DNA of 64,000 nt from Calonectria ilicicola (lineage: Eukaryota > Ascomycota > Sordariomycetes > Hypocreales > Nectriaceae), in contig CP085828.1 in NCBI GenBank assembly GCA_020809705.1, positions 3,968,001-4,032,000 of the forward strand, given 5' to 3'. The notes beneath the pieces were generated by a model that ran no database searches, had not been told where the DNA came from, and worked only from the letters and a program-made list of their open reading frames with translations. Both the position numbers and the translations under genes were made by a program. This document shows, piece by piece, positions 11,230 to 24,259 of the stretch. Numbering within the stretch: position 1 is the first letter of the stretch; each line of letters starts with the position of its first letter.

Positions 11230-14200
11230 GGTGGTGACTCCCAAAGTGAAGATCATGAGTGAAGCGAGGCGATATGAGACAGCCGCGACGGGGAAGAAAT
11301 CAAGGATGCATCACGAGGATGGGCAGGAAGACAGGCAATCTGCGACCAGGCGCATGGAATTATGACAGCATACCGATGATCCCTTGGGAGAGGGATCAAC
11401 TCTGATCAGCTGCAAGACAAATAAATGATGCAAGACAATCTCAACCCGATGGGGCGTGCTCCGAGATGGATTCCCACCAACCCACGTAGACGAAGTGAAA
11501 AAAGGTATGTCCCGTTCAAACCAGGATCGGCCACAGGGCGAAACACCGTCGACCTCCTGATTGACTACATTCAATCTCCCTGCCTTGGCTGCTTACTCGG
11601 TACTCTATGAATTGCATCGGGCACGGTAGGGATCTACGTACGAGGCAGAGACGAGCAATGTCAATCAGCAGCCACAGTGACTGGATTTTTCTTTTTCTTC
11701 TTCAACTCCACCCTTGGTCATGAGGCAATTTGGTGAGAATGACCACCGCTCCATCCGCAGTCAGCAAGCAGCGGGAAAGGCAAAGCAAGCCTCATCACTC
11801 GAGTGGCGTTTGGCTCACCCATTGTTTCCCACGGAAAACAGTAACCCAAAAAAAAGAAGACAATGAATGACATGACGGAACGGTTGGTGGGCGGGCAGTG
11901 CCTTGTGTGCTTGTGCGCCCAAGCGCCCGCCCGATCGATCCGACCGGAGCGCTGAGCCATTCTGCCTACGTAGGGAAATGGGGATTTCTGCTGCACGGCC
12001 CTTTTGCAGTCATAACTGCCGTCATTATTCACCACTCAATCTCGGGATAAACCACGGCAGTGCGCAGGCCTCCAGATTAGATTGAGGCTCGTATTATCTG
12101 CAGCGGCAGTGACCAGATGCTAAACCATTGCCTTTCTACGTCGTTAAGCGCCGCAATGCCGCTCGCCCCTCTTCATTTACTTACGTACTTACAGGCAGGT
12201 GGGCTGGCGGGATCTAAACAGGCAGGCAGGCGAGGCAGCCTGGGTGTTTAATTTCGCTCTGGCAGAGAATGGACCGGCGACGCCTTGGGCTGGCAGAACA
12301 AAAAAGCCAGACGCCCGAGAGAGGACCAGGAACCACCTCTTCCCGCGATTAGTGAGTCTCTAGTTGTGCTCAAAAGTGAGGCTGATACATCCCTGTCGCG
12401 TGTGAGAGAAAAAAGTACAGGTCTCCTTCTCCCACCCGTAATTGCTTCTTTTTGCCATCGGGTTGCGAACGGGGTACAAAGCAAAAAACAAGTTGAGAGC
12501 GGCAGGGGCATGGGTGCCACGGACCGCGGGAAACGGTGGTCCAAGCATGGGAATCCCTGTATTCAACGGGGCTTGGAGGAATGAAGAAAAGAAAAAAAAA
12601 AATTGAACCAGTCCCCATGCTTTGTTTGGTCCGCCGGCGAGATTGAGTGGCTGACTGACGGACAAGGGGGGGCGTGTGCTGGGCCAAATTTGCTCATGCG
12701 ACACGGTTGGAGTAGCAGGACTGTTACAGCTTTATTACAACTGACAAAACGGGCACTCACGGGATAAACGGGCAGGATGGAGTTGAAACAATAGCGTCAG
12801 TGCGGGCATATGACGATGAATTACAATGATATTTGACGGGTGGACAATATCAGATGCGCGCGCGAGGCAGACAGAGTGCTGCACAAGATCCCGGACGGCA
12901 ACAGAGCAATAGATGCAAAACACGACAGAATGCACAGCCCTGCATAACGACATTACGCGCGAAATGACACCGTGGTTTACGACCTCATGTTACTCTTGGG
13001 ATGCTCGTCCCGTTGTTTTTCCATGGTCGGGGTTTGCTTGTACAATCCCTGTGCTGGAAGAGAGAAGAAGAAGTTGAAAGCTATGCGCTGGTTGACATGA
13101 TTTGCGGTGCCAGCGCATTGCAGTGGATACAGGATTTTTTCGGTACCAGGTATATTCACAATTTTTTCTTTCCTTTTTCTTCCCCCATTGACAAGTTGCT
13201 GCCAGATTTCAGATTTTCCCCTGCAGGCTCAGAGGTTATCGGCGATGAGGTGTTTGGTGGCAACAGGCATAAGCTGAACCGAACTAGTAGTGATTGACGT
13301 GTTAAAACCAAGTTTTTTTTTGGCCTGTTTGCCAATTGACCTTGGTTTTCTTTTTTGGTCAGCTATTGGGCAAATACTGCCCAAGCACAAACAAACACAA
13401 CAACCAGCTTGGATTGTTACATGCACTAACGAGAATGGACAATTGGCCAAAAGGGCCTAACACGGGCGTACTCAAGGTTCTGGAACAGTTGCCTCACGTC
13501 GGGTTGTAAGCCTTGCCCCAGAAAAAAAAAGATGGACTCCTCCATGTTTGTGATCTAGACCTGGCCAATGGGTGCGTGCATGCTGCCGCGGAACAAGACA
13601 AGCAGCAGAGCAAAAAGCAAAGCACCAAGTAATGGAGGCGAAAAAAGAAAACAACTAGGCGCTGTGTCACAACTAGATGAGGTCAATTGGGCTGAATGGC
13701 ACAACACAATGGCGCCCTGTCTCGGCCTCTATCCAAACGACGTGCATTCTCGCCCCATTTCGCTGCTGTCTCACCGGTCTTTCAACCGCGCACCCCGCCA
13801 CGCTGGCTGTCCGTCCTCCCTGCTCTGCTTTCTTTTTGCCCAGCCAGTCAGCCAGCCTTGTCAATTGCAGCCACCCCGAGTGACAGGACTTGGAGGAAGA
13901 GAGGGTGTTGTCTCGCGGAGAGCGAGAGAGGGGTGTGGAAGATTGGCAGCGATGAGATGAGACATACGCGGGGTGATTGATCAGAAAACAACAACAACAA
14001 ATAACAACAAGGCGGGGGTGAAGCTTCCAGTGCTCTCGTCTACGATGCAGTGCAACGGCGGCAGGGGGGCTGGGCAAACCGTGATTCGCCGCTGCTGTCA
14101 GAGACACGCAGTTACATACTACTGTTGTGTCGTGTGCAAAGGGTGTTGCGTGTGTGTGATGGCGTCCTGCGTGTGACGACCTTGGACAAGAGTCCGACTT

Positions 14201-15588
14201 ACACGAGACTCAATCCCAACCACCCCCGGGTCTGCGATGCCATTGCCAGCTCACAAACAACAACATCGTCAACCCCCTCGTTTACCGAGATGGACACCCC
14301 TCCCCCCCCCTCTAAAAAAAGAGCCCAGCCAGGTTTGCCGCTGCACCCCTTGCATTGGACGCGGGAAACGAACAGCAAGCAAGGGACAACGTCGACGTTG
14401 ACGACGACGACAATGACAACAACAATGACAACGACAATGACAGCGATAGCAGTAACAGCAACAGCCGAAGAAGCACTAGTAGTAGCAGCAGCAGCAGTAG
14501 TGATGTGTGAGTATCACAGCTTGCCACGCGCACAGTTGTACAGATGCACCGCACGGGCATACCTTGCCTAGTTTTCGCGGCCAGCTACCTCGGATGACAT
14601 AGTCTCCCTCTTCCTATCTCTCTTCTCCTCTGCTGTCTCCTCATAGCGTCCCACAGTTTGAGCGCATAGCGGCGCGCTGGGTGCACGACGAGCAAAAGGG
14701 CGGTGGTGCCTGAAAGACCCCATCGCGCGCAGCCCGCCCAGCCTTTCGGGGAACGAGCTCCTCGGTCAACCTCCCAGACCGCAAGAGAGAGAGGGAAGCG
14801 GGAAAAAAACAGCAGAGGAGGCTGGCGGGTTGGGATACTATGGCCATTTCTCTTTCCCCCTCATTCTCTCCTTTCTCTCTTCCCTTGGTGAAACGAGAGA
14901 CAAGAAAAGCAATAGTCTTATTCGGGCGCGAGCTTGCTCCATGTCTGCTGCCGCAAGGGACCCGGGCGAAAAAAAAAAAGAGGACAGGTGGACCCCAAAG
15001 TTCCCATCAGTCAACTTTGTGCGTCTTGAAGTCTGCGCTGCGGCACAGTCCGTCCTTTTTTTTCTTGAGCCTCTGGTTGGGCGGGCGCCAAGTAGTAGAA
15101 CACGGGATGAACCATTGCTTGTCCCTCCCCCCATGCATGGGCTGAGAGCAAAGGGTCTGCCTGGACGACTCAATGCTGAAAAACTCTCCACCGCGAGGGG
15201 GGAAAAAAAAATGGGAGCCTGTTCGTCGTCACAGCATGCACTGCCCGGGAGTATCCATGGCTTCTCTCGATCTCTTGGACGAGATCCGAGACAAGACAAC
15301 ACATGACACGGGTGGACCATTGCATGACCTCGTCACATTCAGTTCAAGGCAGAAGAGCATAACAATGTCGGCCAGTGACGCCTTGTCTCTGAATATGTTC
15401 TACCCAAAAGTCTACAGTCCTTCTAATCCCGTTTCAGGCAGTCCGCAAAAAAATCCTATGTCGTCTTACATGGCAAGGTCCCTGAGCTTGGCTTGAATCC
15501 TTGATCCTGATTTTTTATTATGATTTTGATTTTGATCCTGGCCCCGTTTCCGTCTATCCTCACACCCATCTCTTGTTGTCTTTCCCTC
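11230..15588. other. Gene-free region between secreted-protein gene and prp4
   Basis: About 4.4 kb without a supportable gene. It contains poly-A runs, GGCA-type short repeats near 12195-12235 and a trinucleotide-rich tract at 14391-14510. Open frames on both strands lack domains. The right end must hold the 3' flank of the minus-strand prp4 gene. I see no tRNA or transposon signature. Confidence 0.5.
14391..14510 (+). repeat. Trinucleotide-rich low-complexity tract (GAC/AAC/AGC)
   Basis: A 120-nt run built from GAC, AAC, AGC and AGT triplets. In one plus-strand frame it would encode an Asp/Asn run passing into a Ser run, in another a Thr run. The Asp/Asn/Ser frame has no start codon: a stop lies just upstream, so it could only be an internal exon. 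No partner exons are visible, so I call it a repeat. Confidence 0.5.
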
Positions 15589-18500
15589 CTAGCGACGTGT
15601 TGTCCCTGTCCTTGATGTAAAAAAAGGATGTCGTAGTGCATCTGCCGGCTTAATTCGCTTGTCGGGGTTGAGCGTCAAACAGTGCTCCAGCAGGTCGATG
15701 AAGTGGTTCAGATCCCTGGTCTCGGCGTCGTCCATGCCGCTCGACGCAGCCATAAGCCGCGTCCGTAGATCGCGTGTGGGCTTGACCACCGAGAGAGTTC
15801 GCACTGCAGTCTGTAAGCGCCGACATGTTAGCAATTGATTCCCAACGTCTTCAAACGGCCGCAGAAGAGAAACATGTGATGTGATGAGATCTGATCGACC
15901 AGGGACCAGCGCCCCAACCATCCAAAAGGGGGTTCAGATGAATGCATGACCTGCAGATGTCGCAAGCAACGCCAGGGAGGTTGGCGCCCGTGATGCAACT
16001 GCGTGGCGAAGCCCCCATGGAGGCTGGCGACGATGCGGCCAAACCAGAGACCGCTGACGGGCGTATGTTGACGTTCCATTGCTGTGGCTATCGGACGTCT
16101 ATTTTTCGACCCGTGGCTGGCCCCCAGTGCAAGTCCAAGATGCTACCTCTTGAGACGTCGCCAGCTGCATGACGTTGGCTGAGGTTGACACTTCCCCACA
16201 CGCCTCAGGGCGCTTTAGATGTAAGGGATAGGACAGGACAAGACCAGGACAGGATAGGATCAAGTCACGCTCAGCGCTTACGGTCCCGATGCAACGGCCC
16301 CCAAAACACAACCCTGGTCGTCCGTAGCAAAAATAGACGTTGCGGCTGCATCAAGGGTCTCCGGGCACACAGACGGGTCTTCGGCCATTGCGCAGAACAA
16401 AACAAAACATGGGGTAAACAAAAAGAAAACAAAAAAAGAAAACGCAACCACACATCACATACAGAAGGAATCAGTCACATACCTTGTTCAAGACCTTGTC
16501 GCGCTCGACGCTGATGAATTGTCCCTTGTCATCAAAGTGAGCGCCTGCAAGCTGTCCTCGCTTGAACAGCTTTGGTGTCAGCTTGCCGCGGATCTCCATG
16601 ATTGCCTTGAGCATCTGGTTGTTGCTGTCTCCCGTAAACAGGATCTTTCCTGTATACAACTCATACAGGGTGCAGCCAATTGACCACATGTCAACGCTGT
16701 AGTCGTAGGGCATGCCGAGGATAATCTCTGGTGCGCGGTAGAATCGGCTCACTAGATATGGCGTGATTTCAGTGTGTGCTGTTGCAGCATCTGATCTATC
16801 AATAGCCGTGCCCAGATCACAAATCTTTAGAATATTTCGGCTCTCGTTAACCTGTTCCATGTTAGCAATGTACTAGTAATCTTGGCACTTTGAAGACTAG
16901 GTTCAACTTACCAAAATGTTGTCCGGCTTCAGATCAGCGTGGATAATGCTGCACTTGCGCATATGCGCCAGAGCTACAAAAATCTGGTGTGCGTATGTCC
17001 TCGTTGCGCCCAAATTGATACCTACGTTGTTGCCAAACTTTCGTAAGACTTCTCGTAGGTTCATGCTCAGGTTCTCAAAGGCCATGCACAGATGGCCCTT
17101 GTAGTCAAACGACCGCTCAAACTTGACAATGTGCTTTCGGTTCTCAGGATCTGCATCATTGAGCTTCTGCAGAATGGCAATCTCCGTATAGCCTCCCTTT
17201 CGGAGGGCATCGTTGTTGCGCATCATCTTGATTGCAACCAATTTCTTGGTAGTAATGTCGACGGCTTGAGCCACTCCAGAGAACATACCCTTTCCAAGTG
17301 TTGCCTGGATTTGGTACCGTCCGTTGAGAACCTCACCAATTCGGATCTTGTAGTATCCGTCCTTGTCATCGCCTTCCAGGATTCCACCCTTGGCGACGGC
17401 TTGGGTATCGGGGGCCGAACCGTTGGCCTCGACGGGTTCTGGAGCCGTTGGCTTGGTTGCGTACTTGTCTTCGTCAAACTCCTCGGCAAACATGTCGAAG
17501 TCGCCATCCTCATCGTTATCATCTCCGGAACTCTTTTGGGGTTTTGTTTCCTGTAATTCTTCTTGAGGCTGCTGTTCTGATGCCACATGCTCACCGTGAA
17601 GTACGACATGTCCATGCCGAAGCTCGCCTCTCTTTTCATCCTCCTTCATGTCAATGGTGGGGTCGTAATCCGCAGCTGAGGGCCCATCCTCATCGTCACC
17701 CTTGGGCTTTCCGTGTGTGTTCATGAGCGCATTGTCATCGAAGAGGTTGATTCCGCCGGGAGAAGGTTCATCGTGAGACCCGGGAGACCGGGGAGATGCA
17801 AGATCTGGCAGCTGGTTAGATTGGGTTGACTGAGGCAACTCGGCATCATACGTACCGGATCGAGGAGTTCGTGGTGTTTGGGGAGTGGCAATATCGGATT
17901 GTGACTTCATCAGAGTATCGGGGTGACTTGACACGGGCGAGGCGGCATGTACTTTGCTGGCTGCACCAACAGCGTGAAGAAGGAGCGGAGTTGCTGAACT
18001 GGACTTGGCGAGAATTTCCTCACGTCGCTTACGTCGCCGCTCAATCTCGGCTTCTTCGTCGACGGGCTCGGGCTCTTCAAAGTCTTCCATGGGTTCTGGT
18101 GCAGGCTTCGTCTCGGGCTTGGGCTTGGTGGCGGATCGCCTATCTCTAGTTAGCCACAGGTTCGCATTGCGCAACAGCGGCTGGGTCGCGTACCTCTGAG
18201 AAGATTCAGGGTTATGTCCATTTGCAGTCCCTTTGTTCGGTTTAGCATCATTATCTCTGGTGCGCGAAGCCTCTCCTACAGTGGTCCTCTTGGACACAGA
18301 ACCGCCGTCCCGCGAGCTGCGCTCGTCGTCGTACTTTAGACCTCTGGGATCTTCCCTATCATAGTGACCCTCTTTCACGAAGCGATCAAACCTGCCCTTC
18401 TCAGTGCGCCTTGATCGGAGAGGAGACCTGCTCCGATTGCGGGGGCGCTTGTTGGAGTGCCAGTCGCGGTCCCTGTCACGGTAGCCATCTCGATCGCGTC

Positions 18501-18885
18501 CGTCGTGGCTGTAGTTGGATGCGCGGGATGCAGGGCGGTCTAGGTCATCGTAGGGGGCGCGCGGCCGTCGGGAGTCGTCGTAGCCACGATAGTCACGTCT
18601 CGAGTCGTAATCGCGGGACCTTGAGCCATAGTAATCCCTGTCCCGTTCTCGGTCTCGATCTCTGTCTCTGTCATCGCGCTGGCGCTTGTAGCCGCGGGGG
18701 GATGGGCTTCGTCGTGATGAGTTGCTGTATCTAGAAGCCGAGTCGTAGTCTGGAGTCGAAAGTCTGCTTCGATGTCTGTCTTGACGGTCAACACCGCTTC
18801 CTCCAGGGTGCTGCAGTGAAGTTGCCTTCAAATCCTCAACAACGCCATTCTCGACGATCTCGCCTTCGTCCGAACTGGACGCCAT
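15589..18885 (-). CDS. prp4: Pre-mRNA-splicing kinase Prp4
   Basis: Three exons, 18885-16912, 16851-16483 and 15810-15589, giving 854 residues. The N-terminal half is an RS/RD-rich low-complexity region (many SR, RDRDR and DYDS units, about residues 40-200) followed by an acidic disordered region. The kinase domain spans about 520-850: a GKGMFSGV loop, VAIK lysine (LVAIKMM), DLKPDNIL at the end of exon 1, then CDLG in place of DFG, and HPFF near the end. Prp4 is the spliceosome-associated kinase of the U4/U6.U5 tri-snRNP; the RS-rich N-terminus and CDLG-type motif fit. Intron 1 is 60 nt with branch TGCTAAC; intron 2 is unusually long (672 nt). I chose the ATG at 18885, giving an N-terminus MASSSDEGEIVEN; an in-frame ATG at 18981 exists. 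The gene is divergent from tma7. Confidence 0.92.
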
Positions 18886-19709
18886 GGTGTTTGACGTACG
18901 GTGGGATGGAATCTTATATGATGAGTGTTTTTGAGAAATTGTGAACTTTGGGGAGGGGCCTTTTGGGAGAAAAGGAGTCAAGACGAGTCAGCAACGCGAA
19001 CTGAAGAGACTGAGCGCAACGGGAAAAGAGCCGAACCGGATGAGTGGTGACTCGTACAAGGCTCAATGTCCAAGTTGATTGTGGATGAAAAAAAAACGAC
19101 GTAGAAGAAGAGTGAGGAGACGGAGGTGGAGCAAGAGGCGGCAAGCTGGGCGGATGTGCTGGTGAAGTCGGTGACTATTTTATTTCTTCAAGGGAGCACT
19201 GAAGCGGTCGCCGAGGCTCAAATTTAGGATCGTGCTGGTCTGTCGTGGAACACCGGCGCGATTCAAAAGGTTGAAGTCGTCACCAGTCTCCAGATCTTGA
19301 CGTAACGTGGGATGGAGTCGCATGCCTCACAGCGATGTCGCTGAATGACCGCCAATCCGCAAAGTGAAAAAATCCGGACCCGCTCCGGATTAGGTAAGCA
19401 CCCGGTTGTTGCCTGTCGCGTGTTTTTTTTCGCTGCTGTCTCACGGGCTGCCCGATAAGGCATTACAGCGGGTTAGCAGCGCCCAGTTAGCGGACTCACC
19501 GCCCCCGGCGACAGCGACGGCGGGCTATGGGCTACCTCCGCTGGCTTGGCCCCGGCGCGGGGGAGGGACGAAAGGGTCTTTCGCATGACGGCCCAACTTT
19601 TACTGCGACAATCACTCTCTCTCACCACAGCCTTTCTTCCGCACTTCTTCATCTCCCGTCTCTTCATATCCCGCTTCCCACACCACAAACACCAGACAAA
19701 TCAATCATC
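18886..19709. promoter_or_regulatory. Divergent promoter region prp4 / tma7
   Basis: An 824-nt region between divergently transcribed housekeeping genes. It holds CT-rich tracts just upstream of tma7 (about 19614-19690), as is common before fungal ribosome-related genes, and poly-A/T runs near 19088 and 19424. No clear TATA box is seen. Confidence 0.5.
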
Positions 19710-20122
19710 ATGGGTGGTGCTAACCGAGAAGGTAAGTCTTGATCCCTTTCTGCGTGCGCTCTGCTGCATCAACTTCACCCCGCCATTCCAACCGATTGGA
19801 GAGACTAACCCCTCCGAACCACAATAGGCGGCAAGGCCAAGCCCCTCAAGGCAGCCAAGAAGGCGAACAAGGAGCTCGACGACGATGACAAGGCCTTCCT
19901 CGAGAAGAAGCGCGCTGGTATGATCCCTCCCATTCTCCCCAACACCCGAAAGCTCCCTGCCGAGTCAACGAGTGGGCGAAAAACGTATGCATGTACCGAT
20001 GCTGACGTGACGATTGCCACCCTATAGACGAGAAGGCTCGCAAGGAGATGGCAGGCAAGGCTGGCGGTAAGGGCCCTCTTAACACCGGCGCTCAGGGTAT
20101 CAAGAAGAGCGGCAAGAAATAA
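19710..20122 (+). CDS. tma7: Translation machinery-associated protein Tma7
   Basis: Three exons, 19710-19731, 19828-19917 and 20028-20122, giving 68 residues. The sequence runs MGGANREGGKAKPLK, then a lysine-rich helix with a DDDD patch, then AGGKGPLNTGAQGIKKSGKK at the end, which is the Tma7/coiled-coil-domain-72 signature. Tma7 co-purifies with ribosomes in yeast. All introns are GT..AG and the small first exon (22 nt) ends within the glycine codon. The gene is missed by simple open-frame searches because each exon is short. It is divergent from prp4 and in tandem with the IZH gene downstream. Confidence 0.93.
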
Positions 20123-20916
20123 GTGCGTCGTTTTGGACGCCGCGGCGACTGCGTGTGTTGATTGCGACGACCATGTCAAAGTTTTTTTCTCTTCTGTTTT
20201 TCAGCGATGGCGCCCGTCGCATACCTGCAGTCCCACGACGTTTATATTCGGGAAGACGGACTCTATGCTCTTTGATGATGGACAAGGAATGAAATTTATG
20301 CCGTGAACCAACAAAAAACCCAAAAAGGCTGACAAACAGCACCTAGCTGCCGATTCCTCGTGACGTCTCTGTATTCTGCCCTCTGATCGCCGTGTCGAAT
20401 GTCATGCTCCAAGACCCCTGTATATCCCGCTTAGCACCGTGGGTAGTGGAGTATAACGTCCCCAACCGTCATGATTCCATGCTGCCGTCAACAATATTGC
20501 TTCACAACAAAGTCGACTAATGCTCTGGAAAAAAAAACAAAAGCCGTCGGCATTTGATCATGGTCCAGTTTAAAAGGGGTCCTTTGGCTGGCACATTGGT
20601 GGGTCAAGGGATTCTAGAGGCCTTCTTAGCCTCGGGATCCTCGCTGGATGCATTTTCATGTGCTTGTCCCAACAAAACTATGGCCAACGCTCTTGACGTG
20701 GGCTGCGGCGTCTCAATCCATTGACTAGGAGGGACCCATTGTAGGATTTCGAGTAATGCCTTTATAAGCTCCAAGGGCGGAGCGTTATATACCTGGCCTT
20801 CTGAGCCGGATCTTTAGATTGCTGTAGCGAGACAATTGCGCTTGTTCTAAGTACCGTTTTTGGATGCAACCCTGACTAAACTAAGCCTCCTTGCCTCTTT
20901 GCATCACATCGTCAAC
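20123..20916. other. Intergenic tma7 - IZH gene
   Basis: Holds the tma7 3' region and the promoter of the next gene. No gene seen. A TATA-like TTATATA lies at about 20784-20792, about 130 nt before the next ATG. Confidence 0.4.
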
Positions 20917-21989
20917 ATGGACGGCCAAAAGCAGCCAGACGCAGACGGGCTGCGTCAACGCCGCGGCTCGACCACCGAAGCGCTCCTGGGCGCGGTAAAG
21001 GCCGCTGAGCAGAAGATTGAGCACTCTCTTCTTCTTCTCTGGGACGACCTTCCCGCGTGGCGTCGCGACAACGCCTTTATCCACTCGGGCTACCGCCAGT
21101 CCTGCGGCTCCTATACGCACTCATTTCGCTCCCTCTTCTACTTGCACAACGAGTCGGTCAACATCTGGTCTCACCTGCTCGGCGCCATTGTCTTCCTCGC
21201 CAGCGGCGCCTACGTCTACCATGTTGTGCACCCGCGTTACGACTCGGCATCTTCGGCCGATGTCGCCGTCTTTGCCTGCTTCTTTGGCGGCGCCGTGCTG
21301 TGTCTCGGTATGAGTGCCACCTTTCACGCCCTCTCGAACCACAGCGAGACGGTGGCCAAATGGGGGAACAAGCTCGACTACACGGGAATTGTGGCCTTGA
21401 TTGTTGGCAGTTACTTCCCAGCGTTGTATTATGGCTTCTTTTGCAGACCGGACTTGATGCAACCCTATCTCTGTGCGGTAAGTGGCCTCGTTGTGAGCAC
21501 TTGAGTGAGACCCGACTTTGACTAACACGACTAAGATCTGCCTGCTCGGCATTGGCTGCACCATCGCCTCGTGGGTTGAACGCTTCCGCACTCCTTCGTG
21601 GCGGCCTTACCGGACCCTAATGTTTATTGGCCTGGGGGTTTCTGGCGTTGTCCCGGTTCTCCACGGCTCCTTCATCTACGGCTTCCAGGGCCTGGAGGAT
21701 AGGATGAGCCTTAGCTGGGTTGTTTTGCACGGCGCCATGTACATCTTTGGTGCCGTACTCTATGCTGTGAGTTGATCAATGTGCCAATCCCTTAACGCCT
21801 TTTTTCGCTAACATTTGATAGGTTCGGTGGCCCGAGAGAAGCGCACCAGGTGCCTTTGACATTTGGGGCAGTTCTCACCAGATATTCCATATGTTTGTTG
21901 TCATGGCGGCTGCCACGCACTTTTACGGCATGGCCAAGGCATTTGACTACCACCATACGGTCATGGGATCTCAATGTCTGGACGGCTAA
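20917..21989 (+). CDS. IZH/PAQR (hemolysin III, adiponectin-receptor-like) membrane protein
   Basis: Three exons, 20917-21477, 21536-21766 and 21822-21989, giving 319 residues. After a cytosolic N-terminus come a [15 protein letters not shown] motif and seven predicted membrane helices. Conserved metal-site residues are visible: S..FH in the second helix ([12 protein letters not shown]) and H...H in the last ([15 protein letters not shown]), as in zinc-binding PAQR receptors. Yeast Izh proteins affect zinc and sterol homeostasis. The start is the ATG in good context (CAACATGG); upstream codons in frame have no ATG. Introns carry CTAAC branch sites. The gene converges on the TFIIIC subunit gene, with 87 nt between the stop codons. 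Confidence 0.92.
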
Positions 21990-22076
21990 TCATCACACAC
22001 GTATATCTCTAGACACGAAAAAAAGTATTCTTTCATGATTCTATTCATTTGATTCGATTCAATTCCTTCCGTCGAA

Positions 22077-24259
22077 TTATGTGGTATCATCTCCCTTATC
22101 TAGCCCAAGCTCCATGACCCGCACCAACCCCGATCCCATTGCTGCCGCCGCCCAGCATCCGTATTCTTCATTCGGGTTCCATTCTACCGTTGTGATCCGG
22201 CTCAAAGGCTCGTATACCACTGCCCTAGTTGGATCCGACGGGCCCGCACCGTCTTCCTCCTCGTCCCTGGCGGCTGTATCTGTGTCCTTCTTTTTTGGCT
22301 TCTTCCCTTTCTTAACTGGGGGCTTGAAATCCGTCTTGGGGTTGACGTTTCGCTCTAGCTTGTAGCCTTGTAATATGCGTGATACACCACGGGCGCCGGC
22401 TGGCGAATCGGCGGGGAATAGGTGGGCTGGCCGGTGCTCGTGTTGCAGGATCTTGATGCGGTCGGAAGGCTCGCGCCTGGTGGTGAAGAGCTCAACCTGT
22501 GGGTTCAACGCCCACAGCGAGCCGTCCATGGAGCCGATTAGGAGGTATGGGTGTGTTTTACCAACCGACATGCAGGAAGGGAAGCTCTGCCCGGTGAAGA
22601 CTCGGCGAGCGACGGGGTACTGTGCATGGTGCATGAATCCGATTTGTGTGTTGAGCACGCCAGCGGACGGATACAGGGAGAAGAAGCCCAACAGGTGGTC
22701 ACTGTAGCCAAGTAGGTTTGGCTGGGATGCCACGGTTAAGGCCTGTACTTCGGTGGATTCTAGACTTGGAGCGCGGAGATCGACGAGTCTTACGGTGCCT
22801 CCGACAGGGTATGAGGCGACAATGTAAGGCATGGCTGGGTAGCCCGAGATGAGGTCAATGACAATATTGTGGTGGACGGGATGCCGGGAAAGGAGTCGAT
22901 TGGGGCGGATAGACCAGATGGCAATAGAGCCGTCCGAGTAGCCTACTGCGAGGCGGTTAAAGTTGGTCCATGTCAGGGCTGTTGCCTCGACGGTCTCTTC
23001 CTCCGGAAGGCCAAAGTTGGCTACAAACTGGTCTACTTTATCTGCCATGGAATTAGCGAGAACTATGCAAGATACGAGGTAATCATCAACTCACCGAAGC
23101 TGCCATTTCCAGGACTGCTTGCTTCGACTATGTAGACCTGACCGTCGCCGCAAATCACAGCAAGAAGACCACATGCAGGACTCCATTTCACCCTCCGCGC
23201 GCGCCCGTTGTCAAGACATATCGTCCTCTGGAGGCGTGGCTTCTTATTTGACGGCCTCATGTACCCGTCGGCATCTCTTTCTCCGACAAACTCCCAAATC
23301 TGGACGATGCCATGTTTTTGGAACTCAGGCTTGACAGACTCGGTCTCGTAGTCGTAGTGAGTCTGGTCCGAAAAGGGAGTGATGCACATGGCCAAGAGCT
23401 GCGGTGCGTCGGCGTTTTGTTGCGGCGCCCAGTCCATGCTTGTGACGATGCCGCCGACGTCGAGCATCCATGCTGATACTACCTTGTTGTTTGTTGTGTC
23501 TTGGTCAAAGGGGAGGCCGGTCTGTGAGAGAGGATGTGAGTCGCCAGCGCTGAACATGACTTCCTGCTGCGAGTCGTGGTGGCCCATCAACACGGGCATG
23601 GCTCCTGGTTGCAAGCGGTATGGCTGGGTCTCCTGGTCTGACAAGTGTGTAAACGAGTTGTATTGCGGCATGGTATTTTGCACGCGCTCATACCAATGCT
23701 CTGCATTGTATGCCTGCCTCTCAAAAAAGTTTGGCGACCAGACGCCTCTATCCCGCTGGCCCTCAGCGTCTGGTTTGGACCGCGGCGGCAACACAGTCCA
23801 GTCCATCCAGCGATCCAGCATGTCGTGCGCCTTCTTGACGCCTCCGTCGTGGCGGCCGTACCACATGTCGACCAGCGCCTGGCCGCGGATGCTGCGATCG
23901 TAGGGCCCGCAGTATGCTCTTACTATGCGGCCATCAGCGGCTACGGGCTCGACGTCGAGGTATCCAGTGATGCCCACGGCGCGAACGTTGAAAGGACGGA
24001 TCAGCTTGATGCGCTGGCGTGCGAAGCGGTCGGGGATGCCATCGGGGTCGCTCACCGAGGCGTCCGACTCCAAGGCCTCGCGCTCCAAGGCCATTTCATC
24101 CTCATCGACGCTCTCCTCAGCGGCCGCGGCCTCAAAGTTGTCGTCATTTGCATCAGCCTTTTTGTCACGCTTCAGGACAATGTCCTCCTCGGAACTGTTT
24201 TCAAAGTCGTATTTTTCGACCGCATAGCTCTTTGTGCGGTTTGACTTGCGCGTTCTCAT
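22077..24259 (-). CDS. TFIIIC WD40 subunit (Tfc6/Sfc6/GTF3C2-like)
   Basis: Two exons, 24259-23095 and 23041-22077, with a 53-nt intron, giving 709 residues. The N-terminus is basic and then acidic (residues 1-90, many E/D), followed by WD40-type repeats through most of the protein, such as MDWAP, IVQIWEF, VKWSP and SIAIWSI. A lysine-rich insert (KKGKKPKKK) precedes the last blade. The arrangement matches the fungal TFIIIC B-block-binding partner Tfc6 (fission yeast Sfc6, human GTF3C2), which acts in RNA polymerase III initiation. An upstream in-frame ATG at 24355 exists; I chose 24259, which gives MRTRKSNRTKSYAVEKYDF. Confidence 0.85.

Noticed and set aside
14050..14571. Plus-strand frame with a long threonine-rich run
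   Set aside because: Product of the trinucleotide repeat; upstream part has no protein-like features.
18885..18981. Upstream ATG for Prp4 at 18981
   Set aside because: It would add 32 residues with no recognisable feature; the later start gives the acidic N-terminus expected for this protein.
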